DNA of 17,417 nt, taken from positions 1 to 17,417 of the forward strand of contig CAYJER010000045.1 in the NCBI GenBank assembly GCA_964369225.1. The letters are read 5' to 3'. Below, in pieces: positions 1-6,295 of the stretch. This DNA comes from SIG603 sp964369225 (GTDB taxonomy: Bacteria > Bacillota > Clostridia > Oscillospirales > Acutalibacteraceae). The translations under genes and the position numbers were made by a program. The notes under the pieces are model-generated. The model was not told the DNA's origin. It ran no database searches and worked only from the letters and a program-made list of their open reading frames with translations. Every line of letters begins with the position of its first letter. The stretch's first letter is position 1.

Positions 1-23
1 AAACATTTTATTTTTTGGAGCTT

Positions 24-47
24 AAGTGTCACCTATCATTGACACTT
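24..47. other. Small hairpin, 8-bp stem
   Basis: AAGTGTCA (24-31) and TGACACTT (40-47) are perfect inverted repeats around an 8-nt loop. No T-run follows on either strand, so it is not an obvious intrinsic terminator. It lies directly after the stop of the possible minus-strand ORF. Role unknown. Confidence 0.35.
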
Positions 48-152
48 CTACAAAAAAGATTTTTGAGAAACTTGCAAATACTTGATTTGTTCATATTTAT
101 ATGATAGAATATAGATAGAGATAAGGCAAAAGTTAATTTTTTTTCGTTTCAT
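48..152 (-). CDS. Possible 34-codon ORF with strong RBS; may not be a gene
   Basis: On the minus strand an ATG at 152 is preceded, 5 nt away, by GAAAGGAG (165-158), a near-perfect Shine-Dalgarno sequence, and opens 34 codons to a TAG at 50-48. The peptide begins MKRKKINF and continues with a short hydrophobic stretch and many Lys, Tyr and Ser; I recognise no family. The same stretch could instead be a short + strand transcript (promoter-like TTGATT at 82-87, 17-nt spacer, TAGAAT at 105-110, terminator at 175-208), in which case the CTCCTTTC is an anti-Shine-Dalgarno sequence. The length is within what chance gives in AT-rich DNA, so this is a weak call resting on the ribosome binding site. 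Confidence 0.2.
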   Translation of the reverse strand: MKRKKINFCLISIYILSYKYEQIKYLQVSQKSFL

Positions 153-174
153 TTTAACTCCTTTCTATATTTAT

Positions 175-208
175 AGTACCGACTACATTTATGTGGTCGG
201 TACTTTTT
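175..208 (+). terminator. Intrinsic terminator of an upstream transcript
   Basis: A 13-bp stem (175-187 with 192-204, one G-U pair) with loop TTTA is followed by TTTTT (204-208). It reads as a + strand Rho-independent terminator, ending either a gene left of the window or a short transcript from the promoter-like sequence at 82-110. Confidence 0.8.
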
Positions 209-253
209 GTTAAATACTTTAATTAGTGCAAATTTTGAATTTGTGCATAATTA

Positions 254-300
254 TATAATAGTATTTAATTACACCATTAACCCTAGGTTATGGTTTTTTT
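254..300 (+). terminator. Terminator-like hairpin upstream of uxuA
   Basis: A 9-bp stem with one bulged T (273-282 with 286-294, loop CTA) is followed by seven T (294-300). A perfect TATAAT (254-259) lies just before it, but I find no good -35 box at the right distance. It could stop read-through into uxuA or be a leader attenuator; the main uxuA promoter lies downstream of it. Confidence 0.5.
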
Positions 301-359
301 AATTAATAATAATTCTTTAATTAGTATAAAAATCATAAAAAAATAATTTGAAAATACAC

Positions 360-388
360 TTGCAAAATACAAAAAAATTTGTTATTAT
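360..388 (+). promoter_or_regulatory. Probable uxuA promoter
   Basis: TTGCAA (360-365) and TATTAT (383-388) are separated by 17 nt, a good housekeeping sigma-factor match. The expected start of transcription is near 395, leaving a short leader with AGGTG (408-412) five bases before the uxuA ATG. No clear hexuronate-repressor operator was recognised. Confidence 0.6.
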
Positions 389-417
389 ATATTAAAACAA
401 TTAGATGAGGTGTAAAA

Positions 418-1461
418 ATGAAAATGACATTTAGATGGTACGGCAATGACGATGCCGTTACCCTAGACAATATTCGTCAAATTCCTAATATGAGCGGTGT
501 AGTTACTGCTATATACTCAACTCCTGTTGGTGAAGTTTGGCCAATGCAAGAGATTGAAGATTTAAAGGCAGATATAAACGCAAAAGGTCTTGAGATGGAA
601 GTTATAGAGAGCGTTCCTGTTCATGAGGATGTTAAGCTTTGCCGTGGCGACTACTTAAGATACATAGAAAACTACAAAGAGAATATCAGAAGACTTTCAA
701 AAGCTGGCGTTAAGGTTATTTGTTATAACTTCATGCCTGTGTTTGACTGGACAAGAAGCCAATTAGATAAAGAGTTAGCAGATGGTTCTACTGCTTTAGT
801 TTTCTATAAAGAGCAAGTAGAAAAAATGGATCCTGTAGCAGGCGACTTAGCTCTACCAGGTTGGGATTCAAGCTATTCAAAAGAGCAAATGGCAGAACTA
901 ATTTCAGCTTATAAAGAGATAGGCGAAGAGGGTCTATGGAAAAACCTAGAGTTTTTCTTAAAAGAGATTATCCCTGTGGCTGTTGAATGTGATGTAAGAA
1001 TGGCTATTCACCAAGATGACCCACCATGGAACATTTTTGGTATTCCAAGAATTATCACAAACGAGGCTAATATCGATAGATTCTTAAAATTAGTTGATGT
1101 CGAGCATAACGGACTGACTCTATGTGCAGGTTCATTAGGTTGCGCTCCGTTTAACAATTACACAGCAATGGTTCGTAAATATGGAAAGATGAACAGAATA
1201 CATTTCGCTCACCTAAGAAATGTTAAGATACTAGAAAATGGTTTCGAGGAGTCAGCTCACTACTCAAGCTGTGGTTCACTAGACATGGTTGAAATTCTAA
1301 AGGCTTATCATGAAGTAGGTTATAAGGGTTATATCCGTCCTGATCATGGTAGAATGATTTGGGGCGAGACAGGCAGACCAGGGTACGGTCTATACGACAG
1401 AGCATTAGGAGCAATGTATCTAACAGGTATCTGGGAAACTTTAGAAAAAATTGGTGAATAA
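418..1461 (+). CDS. uxuA: Mannonate dehydratase
   Basis: Converts D-mannonate to 2-keto-3-deoxygluconate in the cytoplasm, the dehydration step of glucuronate breakdown. The 347-residue protein has the opening MTFRWYG, the IHQDDPPW motif (residues 197-204), a conserved Cys at 236, HFAH (262-265) and RPDHGR (307-312). His198, Cys236, a His of 262-265 and Asp309 line up with the residues that bind manganese in characterised ManD enzymes. The length fits Bacillota forms, which are shorter than the roughly 390-residue E. coli enzyme. The ATG at 418 follows GAGGTG. The next gene starts one base after this stop codon, so the two are surely cotranscribed. No uxaC, kdgK or kdgA is nearby, so the rest of the pathway must lie elsewhere. 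Confidence 0.95.
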   Translation: MKMTFRWYGNDDAVTLDNIRQIPNMSGVVTAIYSTPVGEVWPMQEIEDLKADINAKGLEMEVIESVPVHEDVKLCRGDYLRYIENYKENIRRLSKAGVKVICYNFMPVFDWTRSQLDKELADGSTALVFYKEQVEKMDPVAGDLALPGWDSSYSKEQMAELISAYKEIGEEGLWKNLEFFLKEIIPVAVECDVRMAIHQDDPPWNIFGIPRIITNEANIDRFLKLVDVEHNGLTLCAGSLGCAPFNNYTAMVRKYGKMNRIHFAHLRNVKILENGFEESAHYSSCGSLDMVEILKAYHEVGYKGYIRPDHGRMIWGETGRPGYGLYDRALGAMYLTGIWETLEKIGE

Positions 1462-1462
1462 A

Positions 1463-2332
1463 ATGGACTTAGTATTATCAGGTTTTGCAGATGAAATTTC
1501 AAGCGAGTTAAACGTTCAACTTGAAGTAATAAAGTCACTAGGAATGGAGTATATCTGCATTAGAACTGCCGACTCTAAGAGTATAGCAGAATATGGGGTA
1601 GACGAGTTTGAAGAAAAAATTCATTCAAGACTTAAAAAAGAGAATGTAAAGGTATCTTCTTTGGGTTCTCCAATAGGAAAAGTTAAGATAGACGATGAAG
1701 AGGGCTTCACAAGACAGTTAGCCCAACTTGAAAATCTATGCTTAATTGCTAAAAATCTTGATTGTAAGTACATAAGAGTTTTTAGCTTCTACATTGATGA
1801 AACAGAGGACTATGATATCTATACTGAGCAAGTAGTTGAAAAAGTCAAGAAGTTTGTAGAGATTGCAGAAAAGCATCAAATTGTTTTGCTTCATGAAAAC
1901 GAAAAAGACATATTTGGCGACATAGCAAGAAGATGTAAACTTCTTTTCGATAGAATAGTTTCACCATATTTTAAGGCAGCCTTTGATTTTGCTAACTTTG
2001 TGCAATGTAACGAGGATGTAGCCCTAGCATATGATTTGTTAAGAGAGCATACAGTATATATCCACATAAAAGATGCAGTCTATGAAGACGGACACAATGT
2101 TCCATTTGGTGACGGCGACGGCAAAGGCGAAGAAGTTTTAAGAAAATTCATTGAGTCAGGCTACAAAGGATTCTTAACATTAGAGCCACACTTGTTTGAG
2201 TTTGACGCACTTAAAAGCCTAGAGGTATCAGAGGTAAACAACGTTGTAAAAAATGAAAAAGACCTAAACAGTGCAGCCGCCTATGCACTTCAATTAGACA
2301 AACTAAAAGAAGTTCTAGCTAAAATAATATAA
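1463..2332 (+). CDS. TIM-barrel sugar isomerase/epimerase-like protein
   Basis: A 289-residue xylose-isomerase-like TIM-barrel protein (sugar phosphate isomerase/epimerase or AP endonuclease family 2 fold). Likely metal and catalytic residues are visible at HENE (144-147, Glu145), FDFANF (174-179, Asp175), IHIKD (200-204, His201) and LEPH (240-243, Glu241), the usual ladder of Glu, Asp, His and Glu at barrel strand ends. The frame is open from a TTG at 1451, but the ATG at 1463 lies directly after the uxuA TAA and is the better start; GGTG at 1453-1456 may serve as its weak ribosome binding site. Pairing with uxuA suggests interconversion of a hexuronate or keto-sugar acid, but the substrate cannot be read from sequence. 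Hydroxypyruvate isomerase or keto-hexose 3-epimerase activity are alternatives. Confidence 0.8.
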   Translation: MDLVLSGFADEISSELNVQLEVIKSLGMEYICIRTADSKSIAEYGVDEFEEKIHSRLKKENVKVSSLGSPIGKVKIDDEEGFTRQLAQLENLCLIAKNLDCKYIRVFSFYIDETEDYDIYTEQVVEKVKKFVEIAEKHQIVLLHENEKDIFGDIARRCKLLFDRIVSPYFKAAFDFANFVQCNEDVALAYDLLREHTVYIHIKDAVYEDGHNVPFGDGDGKGEEVLRKFIESGYKGFLTLEPHLFEFDALKSLEVSEVNNVVKNEKDLNSAAAYALQLDKLKEVLAKII

Positions 2333-2374
2333 AACTAAGTGTTTATTTTACTGATTGACACTGCGTAACTAAAG

Positions 2375-2414
2375 ACCCTTAAATCACTTAAATTTTGTGT
2401 GATTTAAGGGTTTT
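2375..2414 (+). terminator. Intrinsic terminator of the uxuA unit
   Basis: Perfect 13-bp stem (2375-2387 with 2399-2411), 11-nt loop, followed by TTTT and an AT-rich run. It sits 43 nt after the stop of the isomerase-like gene and separates it from the next promoter. Confidence 0.85.
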
Positions 2415-2481
2415 AATAATTTTCTTGCATAGCTAAAAAAATGTAGTATAATCAATTATAGTAAGATGACTTGTGTAATTG

Positions 2482-2525
2482 TTGACTTTTTACGCTAAAT
2501 GTGAGATAATTATATAAAGAAAGGA
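2482..2525 (+). promoter_or_regulatory. Promoter and stranded RBS-like site before the PP-loop gene
   Basis: TTGACT (2482-2487), a 17-nt spacer and GATAAT (2505-2510) make a strong promoter. Right after the expected transcription start lies AAAGAAAGGA (2517-2526), a good Shine-Dalgarno sequence with no sensible start codon behind it; the nearest real start is nearly 190 nt further on, past a repeat block. Confidence 0.6.
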
Positions 2526-2534
2526 ATTAAAAGC

Positions 2535-2700
2535 AGACGTGCCTATTAGGAAAATTCAGCCATGTAGGGGCGGATATTATCCGACTAAAAAGTCCGTAAT
2601 TTCGTCTTAATTTCATAGGCGGATAATATCCGCCCCTACATTAATTTGTCCGTTTTAAGGAATTAGTTTTAAGTCAAAAAACGTAATCAACACGTCTGGA
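2535..2700. repeat. Composite repeat: family A palindrome with flanks (copy A1)
   Basis: The core is an inverted repeat, 2562-2583 with 2620-2641 (22 bp perfect), made of TGTAGGGG plus the small palindrome CGGATATTATCCG. The roughly 33-nt centre matches those of copies at 7537, 13341 and 15846 when this copy is read on the minus strand, so it is inserted in opposite orientation. The right flank (2642-2690) read in reverse matches the AT-rich flank before other copies (for example 17361-17392). CAGACGTG (2535-2542) at the left and CACGTCTG (2692-2699) at the right bound the block as outer inverted repeats. It fills the 5' leader of the following gene. Confidence 0.85.
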
Positions 2701-2713
2701 TTTAAGGTGCAGC

Positions 2714-3946
2714 ATGAAGATCAATAAAATAATAAAAAATAACGGAACTGTCAAGTATTCGTTTGAAGTTGATAAAAATCTAAAAAACTACTTCTCGTTA
2801 ACAGATTTTTTTGTTGAGTATCAAGAAAATATTGAAAATGTTCCTGACAGTATATTGGTTATTCCTTTTGTGTGCAATTTGTTGCCATTAATTTGGCTTT
2901 GCGATGCAACACTTTATGTAGATACGATTGATGAGGATTTTTATAATCAGATTGAAAACATTAAAGATGGATATGTTAACATGTTTCCTGATTTAAAATT
3001 TAAAGGAAAAATTTGTGCTAAAGTAGAAAAAAATGTACTAAATAAAAGTCAACACCAGGCAATAACACTTTTTAGCGGTGGAATAGATGCGTTTCACTCG
3101 TATCTTTCTAATAAGGATAAGTCGTCATTACTAGTTTCTATTTGGGGCGCAGACGTAGACATTAATAACAATAGTGGTTGGGATAGAGTTCAAACTCAGC
3201 TTGATATTGTTAGTGAAAACCACGGTTGTGATGTAAGTGTTGTAAAAAGTAGTCTTAGAAAATGTTATTCAAATAGTATTGAAGATATAGTTAAACCTAA
3301 ATATCTTTGGTGGCATGATATGCAACATGGAATAGCGCTGATATCACATGTTGCGCCGCTCGCTTACTTATATGGTGCAAAGATAGTTTATATAGCGTCG
3401 TCTTTTACTGAAAGTCAAAAGGGGCAATATGTTTGTGCCAGTGACCCTACTATTGACAACCATATGAAATTTTGTGGAGCTAGCACAGTTCATTTCGGTT
3501 ATGATACCGATAGAATTAATAAAGTCAAATTTATCTGTGAGTACGCCAAAACAAATAATTCTAAGTTGAATTTACGTGTATGTTGGAAGTCTCCAGATGG
3601 AAATAATTGTTGTGCTTGCGAAAAATGTTGTAGAACTATACTCAGCATTGTAGCCTTAGGGTATGATCCGAATGAATTTGGTTTTATTGTGGATGATAAA
3701 GTTATAAAAAATATGAAAAAACTTTTTTACAGAGAAATTTTTATTCCACAATATAGAATTGATGAAATATATATCAGCTTAAGAAAGCTATTTAATCAAA
3801 ACAATGAGAAAATAAGTAATATAGATAAATACAAATGGTTTTTAGATATTAATTGGATGAAATTCAATTCAAGATTAGATAAACTGATATACACTAGCTA
3901 TAAGTATAGAATGAGTTTATTCAAAAATTATTTTGGTTTTAAATAA
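2714..3946 (+). CDS. PP-loop ATPase-like protein with QueC-type Cys cluster
   Basis: A 410-residue protein of unknown role. SGGIDAF (121-127) is a PP-loop like that of adenylating N-type ATP pyrophosphatases (QueC, TilS, GMP synthetase), with Ile and Ala replacing the more usual residues. Cys290, Cys299, Cys302 and Cys305 are spaced C-x8-C-x2-C-x2-C, the same spacing as the zinc site of QueC, with two extra cysteines (300, 306). About 110 residues precede the PP-loop and about 100 follow the cysteines; neither part is recognised. The ATG follows AAGGTG (2704-2709). The gene stands alone between the hexuronate and ilv units, is more AT-rich in codon choice than the ilv/leu genes, and has a repeat block in its leader, all consistent with acquired accessory DNA. 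It is too long and too divergent to be called queC. A substrate-activating ATPase for a nucleoside, sugar or peptide product is possible but unproven. Confidence 0.6.
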   Translation: MKINKIIKNNGTVKYSFEVDKNLKNYFSLTDFFVEYQENIENVPDSILVIPFVCNLLPLIWLCDATLYVDTIDEDFYNQIENIKDGYVNMFPDLKFKGKICAKVEKNVLNKSQHQAITLFSGGIDAFHSYLSNKDKSSLLVSIWGADVDINNNSGWDRVQTQLDIVSENHGCDVSVVKSSLRKCYSNSIEDIVKPKYLWWHDMQHGIALISHVAPLAYLYGAKIVYIASSFTESQKGQYVCASDPTIDNHMKFCGASTVHFGYDTDRINKVKFICEYAKTNNSKLNLRVCWKSPDGNNCCACEKCCRTILSIVALGYDPNEFGFIVDDKVIKNMKKLFYREIFIPQYRIDEIYISLRKLFNQNNEKISNIDKYKWFLDINWMKFNSRLDKLIYTSYKYRMSLFKNYFGFK

Positions 3947-3993
3947 CATTTCTTTTAACTTAAACTGTGCAGAATATCGAAAAAATTGAAATT

Positions 3994-4047
3994 GATACCA
4001 CTTTAGCGTAAAATAGTGTTGACAAATTGGCACATAGGTGGTATCAT
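3994..4047 (+). promoter_or_regulatory. ilv promoter with overlapping 8-bp inverted repeat
   Basis: TTGACA (4019-4024), a 17-nt spacer and TATCAT (4042-4047) form a near-consensus promoter. GATACCAC (3994-4001) and GTGGTATC (4038-4045) are perfect inverted repeats that bracket the -35 box, and the right arm overlaps the -10 box. Such placement suits a repressor that loops or spans the promoter. It does not match the CodY box as I remember it. Confidence 0.7.
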
Positions 4048-4085
4048 TATCCTAGTAATAAATTTATATTATGGAGTGTATTATC

Positions 4086-4172
4086 ATGATAGCTTTATTT
4101 TCACTTAGCCTGCTAGTCCTAGTGAGCATTATCGTCCTTCTAAGCGATAGTGAAGTTTGCGTTGCAGTTTAA
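4086..4172 (+). CDS. ilv leader peptide (attenuator)
   Basis: A 28-codon ORF with GGAG (4073-4076) nine bases upstream. Seven Leu, six Val and three Ile codons make 16 of 28 codons branched-chain, and they include CTG, GTC and ATC codons that are uncommon in the surrounding genes. The densest run is codons 9-19 (Leu, Leu, Val, Leu, Val, Ser, Ile, Ile, Val, Leu, Leu; 4110-4142). The stop lies 33 nt before the terminator stem. The peptide itself probably has no role beyond being translated: stalling reports low charged tRNA for Leu, Val or Ile. The composition also makes it hydrophobic, so a small membrane peptide is the alternative, but the terminator and antiterminator arrangement argues strongly for attenuation. 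Confidence 0.85.
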   Translation: MIALFSLSLLVLVSIIVLLSDSEVCVAV

Positions 4173-4236
4173 GTAAGTGTGAGTAGAGTATTCAAGGCTT
4201 TCATACCCTTACAGCAACGCTGTAAGGGTTTTTTTT
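4127..4236 (+). terminator. ilv attenuator: pause hairpin, antiterminator, terminator
   Basis: The terminator has an 11-bp perfect stem (4205-4215 with 4219-4229), loop AAC and eight T (4229-4236), ending 21 nt before the ilvB ATG. GCGTTGC (4159-4165), in the last codons of the leader ORF, is complementary to GCAACGC (4214-4220) in the terminator; two weaker blocks extend this pairing (to about 4174 with 4208). A third hairpin (4127-4134 with 4145-4152, one G-U) lies within the leader ORF and could act as the pause or protector structure. A ribosome stalled near 4110-4142 leaves 4159-4174 free to form the antiterminator; one that reaches the stop covers it and lets the terminator form. Confidence 0.8.
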
Positions 4237-4257
4237 AAGAACGAAAGGAGAAATTTT

Positions 4258-5910
4258 ATGAAATTAACAGGTGCTCAAATTATTATTGAGGAATTATTAA
4301 GGCATGATGTTACAACAGTGTTCGGTTATCCAGGAGGCGCTATTCTTCCTTTATATGATGAACTTTATAAAAATTCAGAAAGAATAGAACATATCCTAAC
4401 AGCTCATGAGCAAGGCGCTGCCCACGCTGCAGACGGTTATGCAAGAGTAAGCGGAAAAACTGGTGTTGTTATTGCAACTAGTGGTCCTGGTGCTACTAAC
4501 CTTGTAACAGGAATTGCAAATGCTTACCTTGACAGCGTGCCAATGGTTGCTATTACAGGTAATGTTCCTGTGAGTTTATTAGGTAAAGACAGCTTCCAAG
4601 AGGTTGACATAATGGGAATTACTCAACCTATAGTTAAACATAACTTTGTGGTTCGTGACATAAACGACCTAGAGTTTATGCTTGAAGAAGCATTCCAAAT
4701 TGCAAACGAGGGTAGAAAAGGTCCAGTATTAGTAGATATTCCTAAAAATATTCAAACTGATATGTGCGATTACGAGGGTAAAATTAAGGCTAAATATCAT
4801 AAAGAAAACCCTAAATTTGATGTATCAAGAGCAGTAGAGACAATTAAAAACTCTAAACGTCCTTTCATTTATGCTGGTGGCGGAATTGTAGCCTCTGGTG
4901 CAGAAACTGAGCTTTTAGAGTTTTCTAAAAGAATTAACGCACCAATAGGCCTTAGCATGATGGGCATGGCAGCTGTTCCAAACTCTTATGAGTTAAACCT
5001 TGGAATGTGCGGAATGCACGGCAAATATGCAGCCTCTGTAGCACAAGACAGATGCGACCTTATGATTGCAATAGGCGTTAGATTTTCAGACAGAGCTACA
5101 GGAAATGTTAAGCATTACCAAAGCAGTAAGACAATAGTTCATATAGATATTGACATTGCAGAGGTTAAGAAGAATGTTGAAACTCATATTAATATCTGTG
5201 CAGATTTAAAAGAGTTCTTAACAGAGATTTTAAAAGAGTTACCAGAGCTATGTAACGAAGAGTGGTTAGCTACTATCAAAGAATTAAAAGCAGTAGACGT
5301 TCCGCCTAAAACAAACGAGGTTACACCATGGACTGTTATTGAAACAGTAAACTCAAAGAATTTACCTGAAACTGTGGTTGCTACAGACGTTGGGCAACAT
5401 CAAATGTGGGCAGTTCAGTTCTATAAATATGAGAATCCAAGAACATTGGTAACATCAGGTGGTTTAGGCACAATGGGATTCGGTTTCGGTGCTGCAATAG
5501 GCGCTTGTATGGCTAAAGACAAGGCAAGAACGGTTTTCTTTACAAGTGAGGGAAGCTTTGGAATGAACCTTAACGAGTTTGCAACAGCAGTTAAAAATAA
5601 TCTACCAATTACAATTGTTCTACTTAAGAATGATGTATTAGGAATGGTTCGTCAGTGGCAAACAATGTTCTATGATAAGAGATATTCAAGCACAATTCTT
5701 GATAGAAAAACAGACTTTGTAGCACTAGCAGATGCTTTTGGTGCAAAGGGTGTTAGAATTAGCTCTTTAGAAGAGTTAGAAAATGCACTTGATAATGTAG
5801 CTACAGACGGTCCTACACTTATCGAATGCCCTATCTATAGAGATGAAATGGTTTTACCTATGATTCCACCAGGTGGAACAGTAAAAGAAATTGTTATAAG
5901 GGAGACATAA
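4258..5910 (+). CDS. ilvB: Acetolactate synthase, large catalytic subunit
   Basis: Condenses two pyruvates to acetolactate, or pyruvate with 2-oxobutyrate to acetohydroxybutyrate, using thiamine diphosphate and FAD. The 550-residue protein has all three domains: the N-terminal pyrimidine-binding domain with HEQGAAHAADGYAR (50-63, catalytic Glu51), a central FAD-type domain with GVRFSDRATG (273-282), and a C-terminal pyrophosphate-binding domain with LGMVRQWQ (461-468). The expected GDGSF metal motif reads SEGSF at 430-434, so the Mg-binding Asp is Glu431; the second ligand Asn458 is kept at the normal distance, though its usual NN-G context reads KN-D. The strong RBS GAAAGGAG is at 4243-4250. 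The gene is controlled by the attenuator just upstream and followed by the small subunit gene. The substitution is conservative and the protein is otherwise intact, so I expect an active enzyme. Confidence 0.93.
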   Translation: MKLTGAQIIIEELLRHDVTTVFGYPGGAILPLYDELYKNSERIEHILTAHEQGAAHAADGYARVSGKTGVVIATSGPGATNLVTGIANAYLDSVPMVAITGNVPVSLLGKDSFQEVDIMGITQPIVKHNFVVRDINDLEFMLEEAFQIANEGRKGPVLVDIPKNIQTDMCDYEGKIKAKYHKENPKFDVSRAVETIKNSKRPFIYAGGGIVASGAETELLEFSKRINAPIGLSMMGMAAVPNSYELNLGMCGMHGKYAASVAQDRCDLMIAIGVRFSDRATGNVKHYQSSKTIVHIDIDIAEVKKNVETHINICADLKEFLTEILKELPELCNEEWLATIKELKAVDVPPKTNEVTPWTVIETVNSKNLPETVVATDVGQHQMWAVQFYKYENPRTLVTSGGLGTMGFGFGAAIGACMAKDKARTVFFTSEGSFGMNLNEFATAVKNNLPITIVLLKNDVLGMVRQWQTMFYDKRYSSTILDRKTDFVALADAFGAKGVRISSLEELENALDNVATDGPTLIECPIYRDEMVLPMIPPGGTVKEIVIRET

Positions 5911-5924
5911 GTTTTTAAAATTAT

Positions 5925-6004
5925 TAAAGAAAGGACAGTCACGGGGTAGGAACCCGAAATTTTTATCGCAGTATGTGCGGCAAAAATGACATGGTCATAA
6001 TGAT
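5925..6004 (+). promoter_or_regulatory. Duplicated structured leader element, ilvN copy
   Basis: About 80 nt ending at the ilvN start and nearly identical to 16022-16100 before leuB. In order: AAAGAAAGGA; AGTCA (5937-5941); hairpin P1 (5942-5945 with 5953-5956, 7-nt loop); a T-rich linker; hairpin P2 (5967-5970 with 5976-5979, loop GTATG); hairpin P3 (5986-5990 with 5994-5998, loop ATG); then ATGATG. GTCA (5938-5941) could pair instead with TGAC (5987-5990), which would open P3 next to the start codon. I do not recognise it as T-box, ppGpp/PRPP (ykkC type 2), SAM or another known class. An ATG in the P2 loop (5973) is in frame with ilvN. Confidence 0.7.
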
Positions 6005-6260
6005 GGAAAAGTTTACAGTTGAATTAATTGTTAAAAATCGTTACGGTGTACTCAATCGTATAACAGGCCTTTACACTAGAAGAGGCTACAACATTGATAC
6101 TTTAGTAGTTCATGAGACTGCTGATCCAGCGTTTTCAAGAATGATAATAGTTTCAAAAGGTGATGAGTACATTCAAACTCAAATGGTACGTCAATTAGAT
6201 AAGCTATATGACGTTGAACAAGTTATCCTAATGGCGGCAAAAGCAAGCCCATTACTATAA
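6000..6260 (+). CDS. ilvN: Acetolactate synthase small subunit, single ACT domain
   Basis: Regulatory subunit of acetolactate synthase: ACT domains of this family bind valine and inhibit and stabilise the catalytic subunit. From ATG 6000 the protein is 86 residues and consists of one ACT domain with the typical NRYGVLNRITGLYTRRGYNI region, corresponding to the valine-binding loop and first helix of E. coli IlvH/IlvN. It lacks the second, roughly 80-residue C-terminal domain of the IlvH type, so it resembles the short E. coli IlvN/IlvM class. The frame is open from ATG 5973, which would add MCGKNDMVI, but that stretch is part of the duplicated RNA-like element, and the leuB copy of it is out of frame with leuB; ATG 6000 or 6003 is therefore preferred. 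No strong Shine-Dalgarno sequence lies directly before either. Confidence 0.88.
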   Translation: MMEKFTVELIVKNRYGVLNRITGLYTRRGYNIDTLVVHETADPAFSRMIIVSKGDEYIQTQMVRQLDKLYDVEQVILMAAKASPLL

Positions 6261-6295
6261 ATAATTTTACTTAAATCAAAAGGAGAAAGAAAAAA

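Noticed and set aside
2539..2613. GTG-started short ORF after the AAAGAAAGGA before the PP-loop gene
   Set aside because: It runs into the family A repeat and ends within it; the peptide has no sensible features, and the spacing from the RBS is poor.
4086..4172. Leader ORF as a functional small membrane protein
   Set aside because: Hydrophobicity follows from the Leu/Val/Ile control codons, and the antiterminator and terminator are placed as an attenuator needs.
3947..4257. T-box or other tRNA/ligand riboswitch before ilvB
   Set aside because: No AGGGTGGNACCGCG and no specifier stem; the leader is too short and is fully explained by peptide attenuation.
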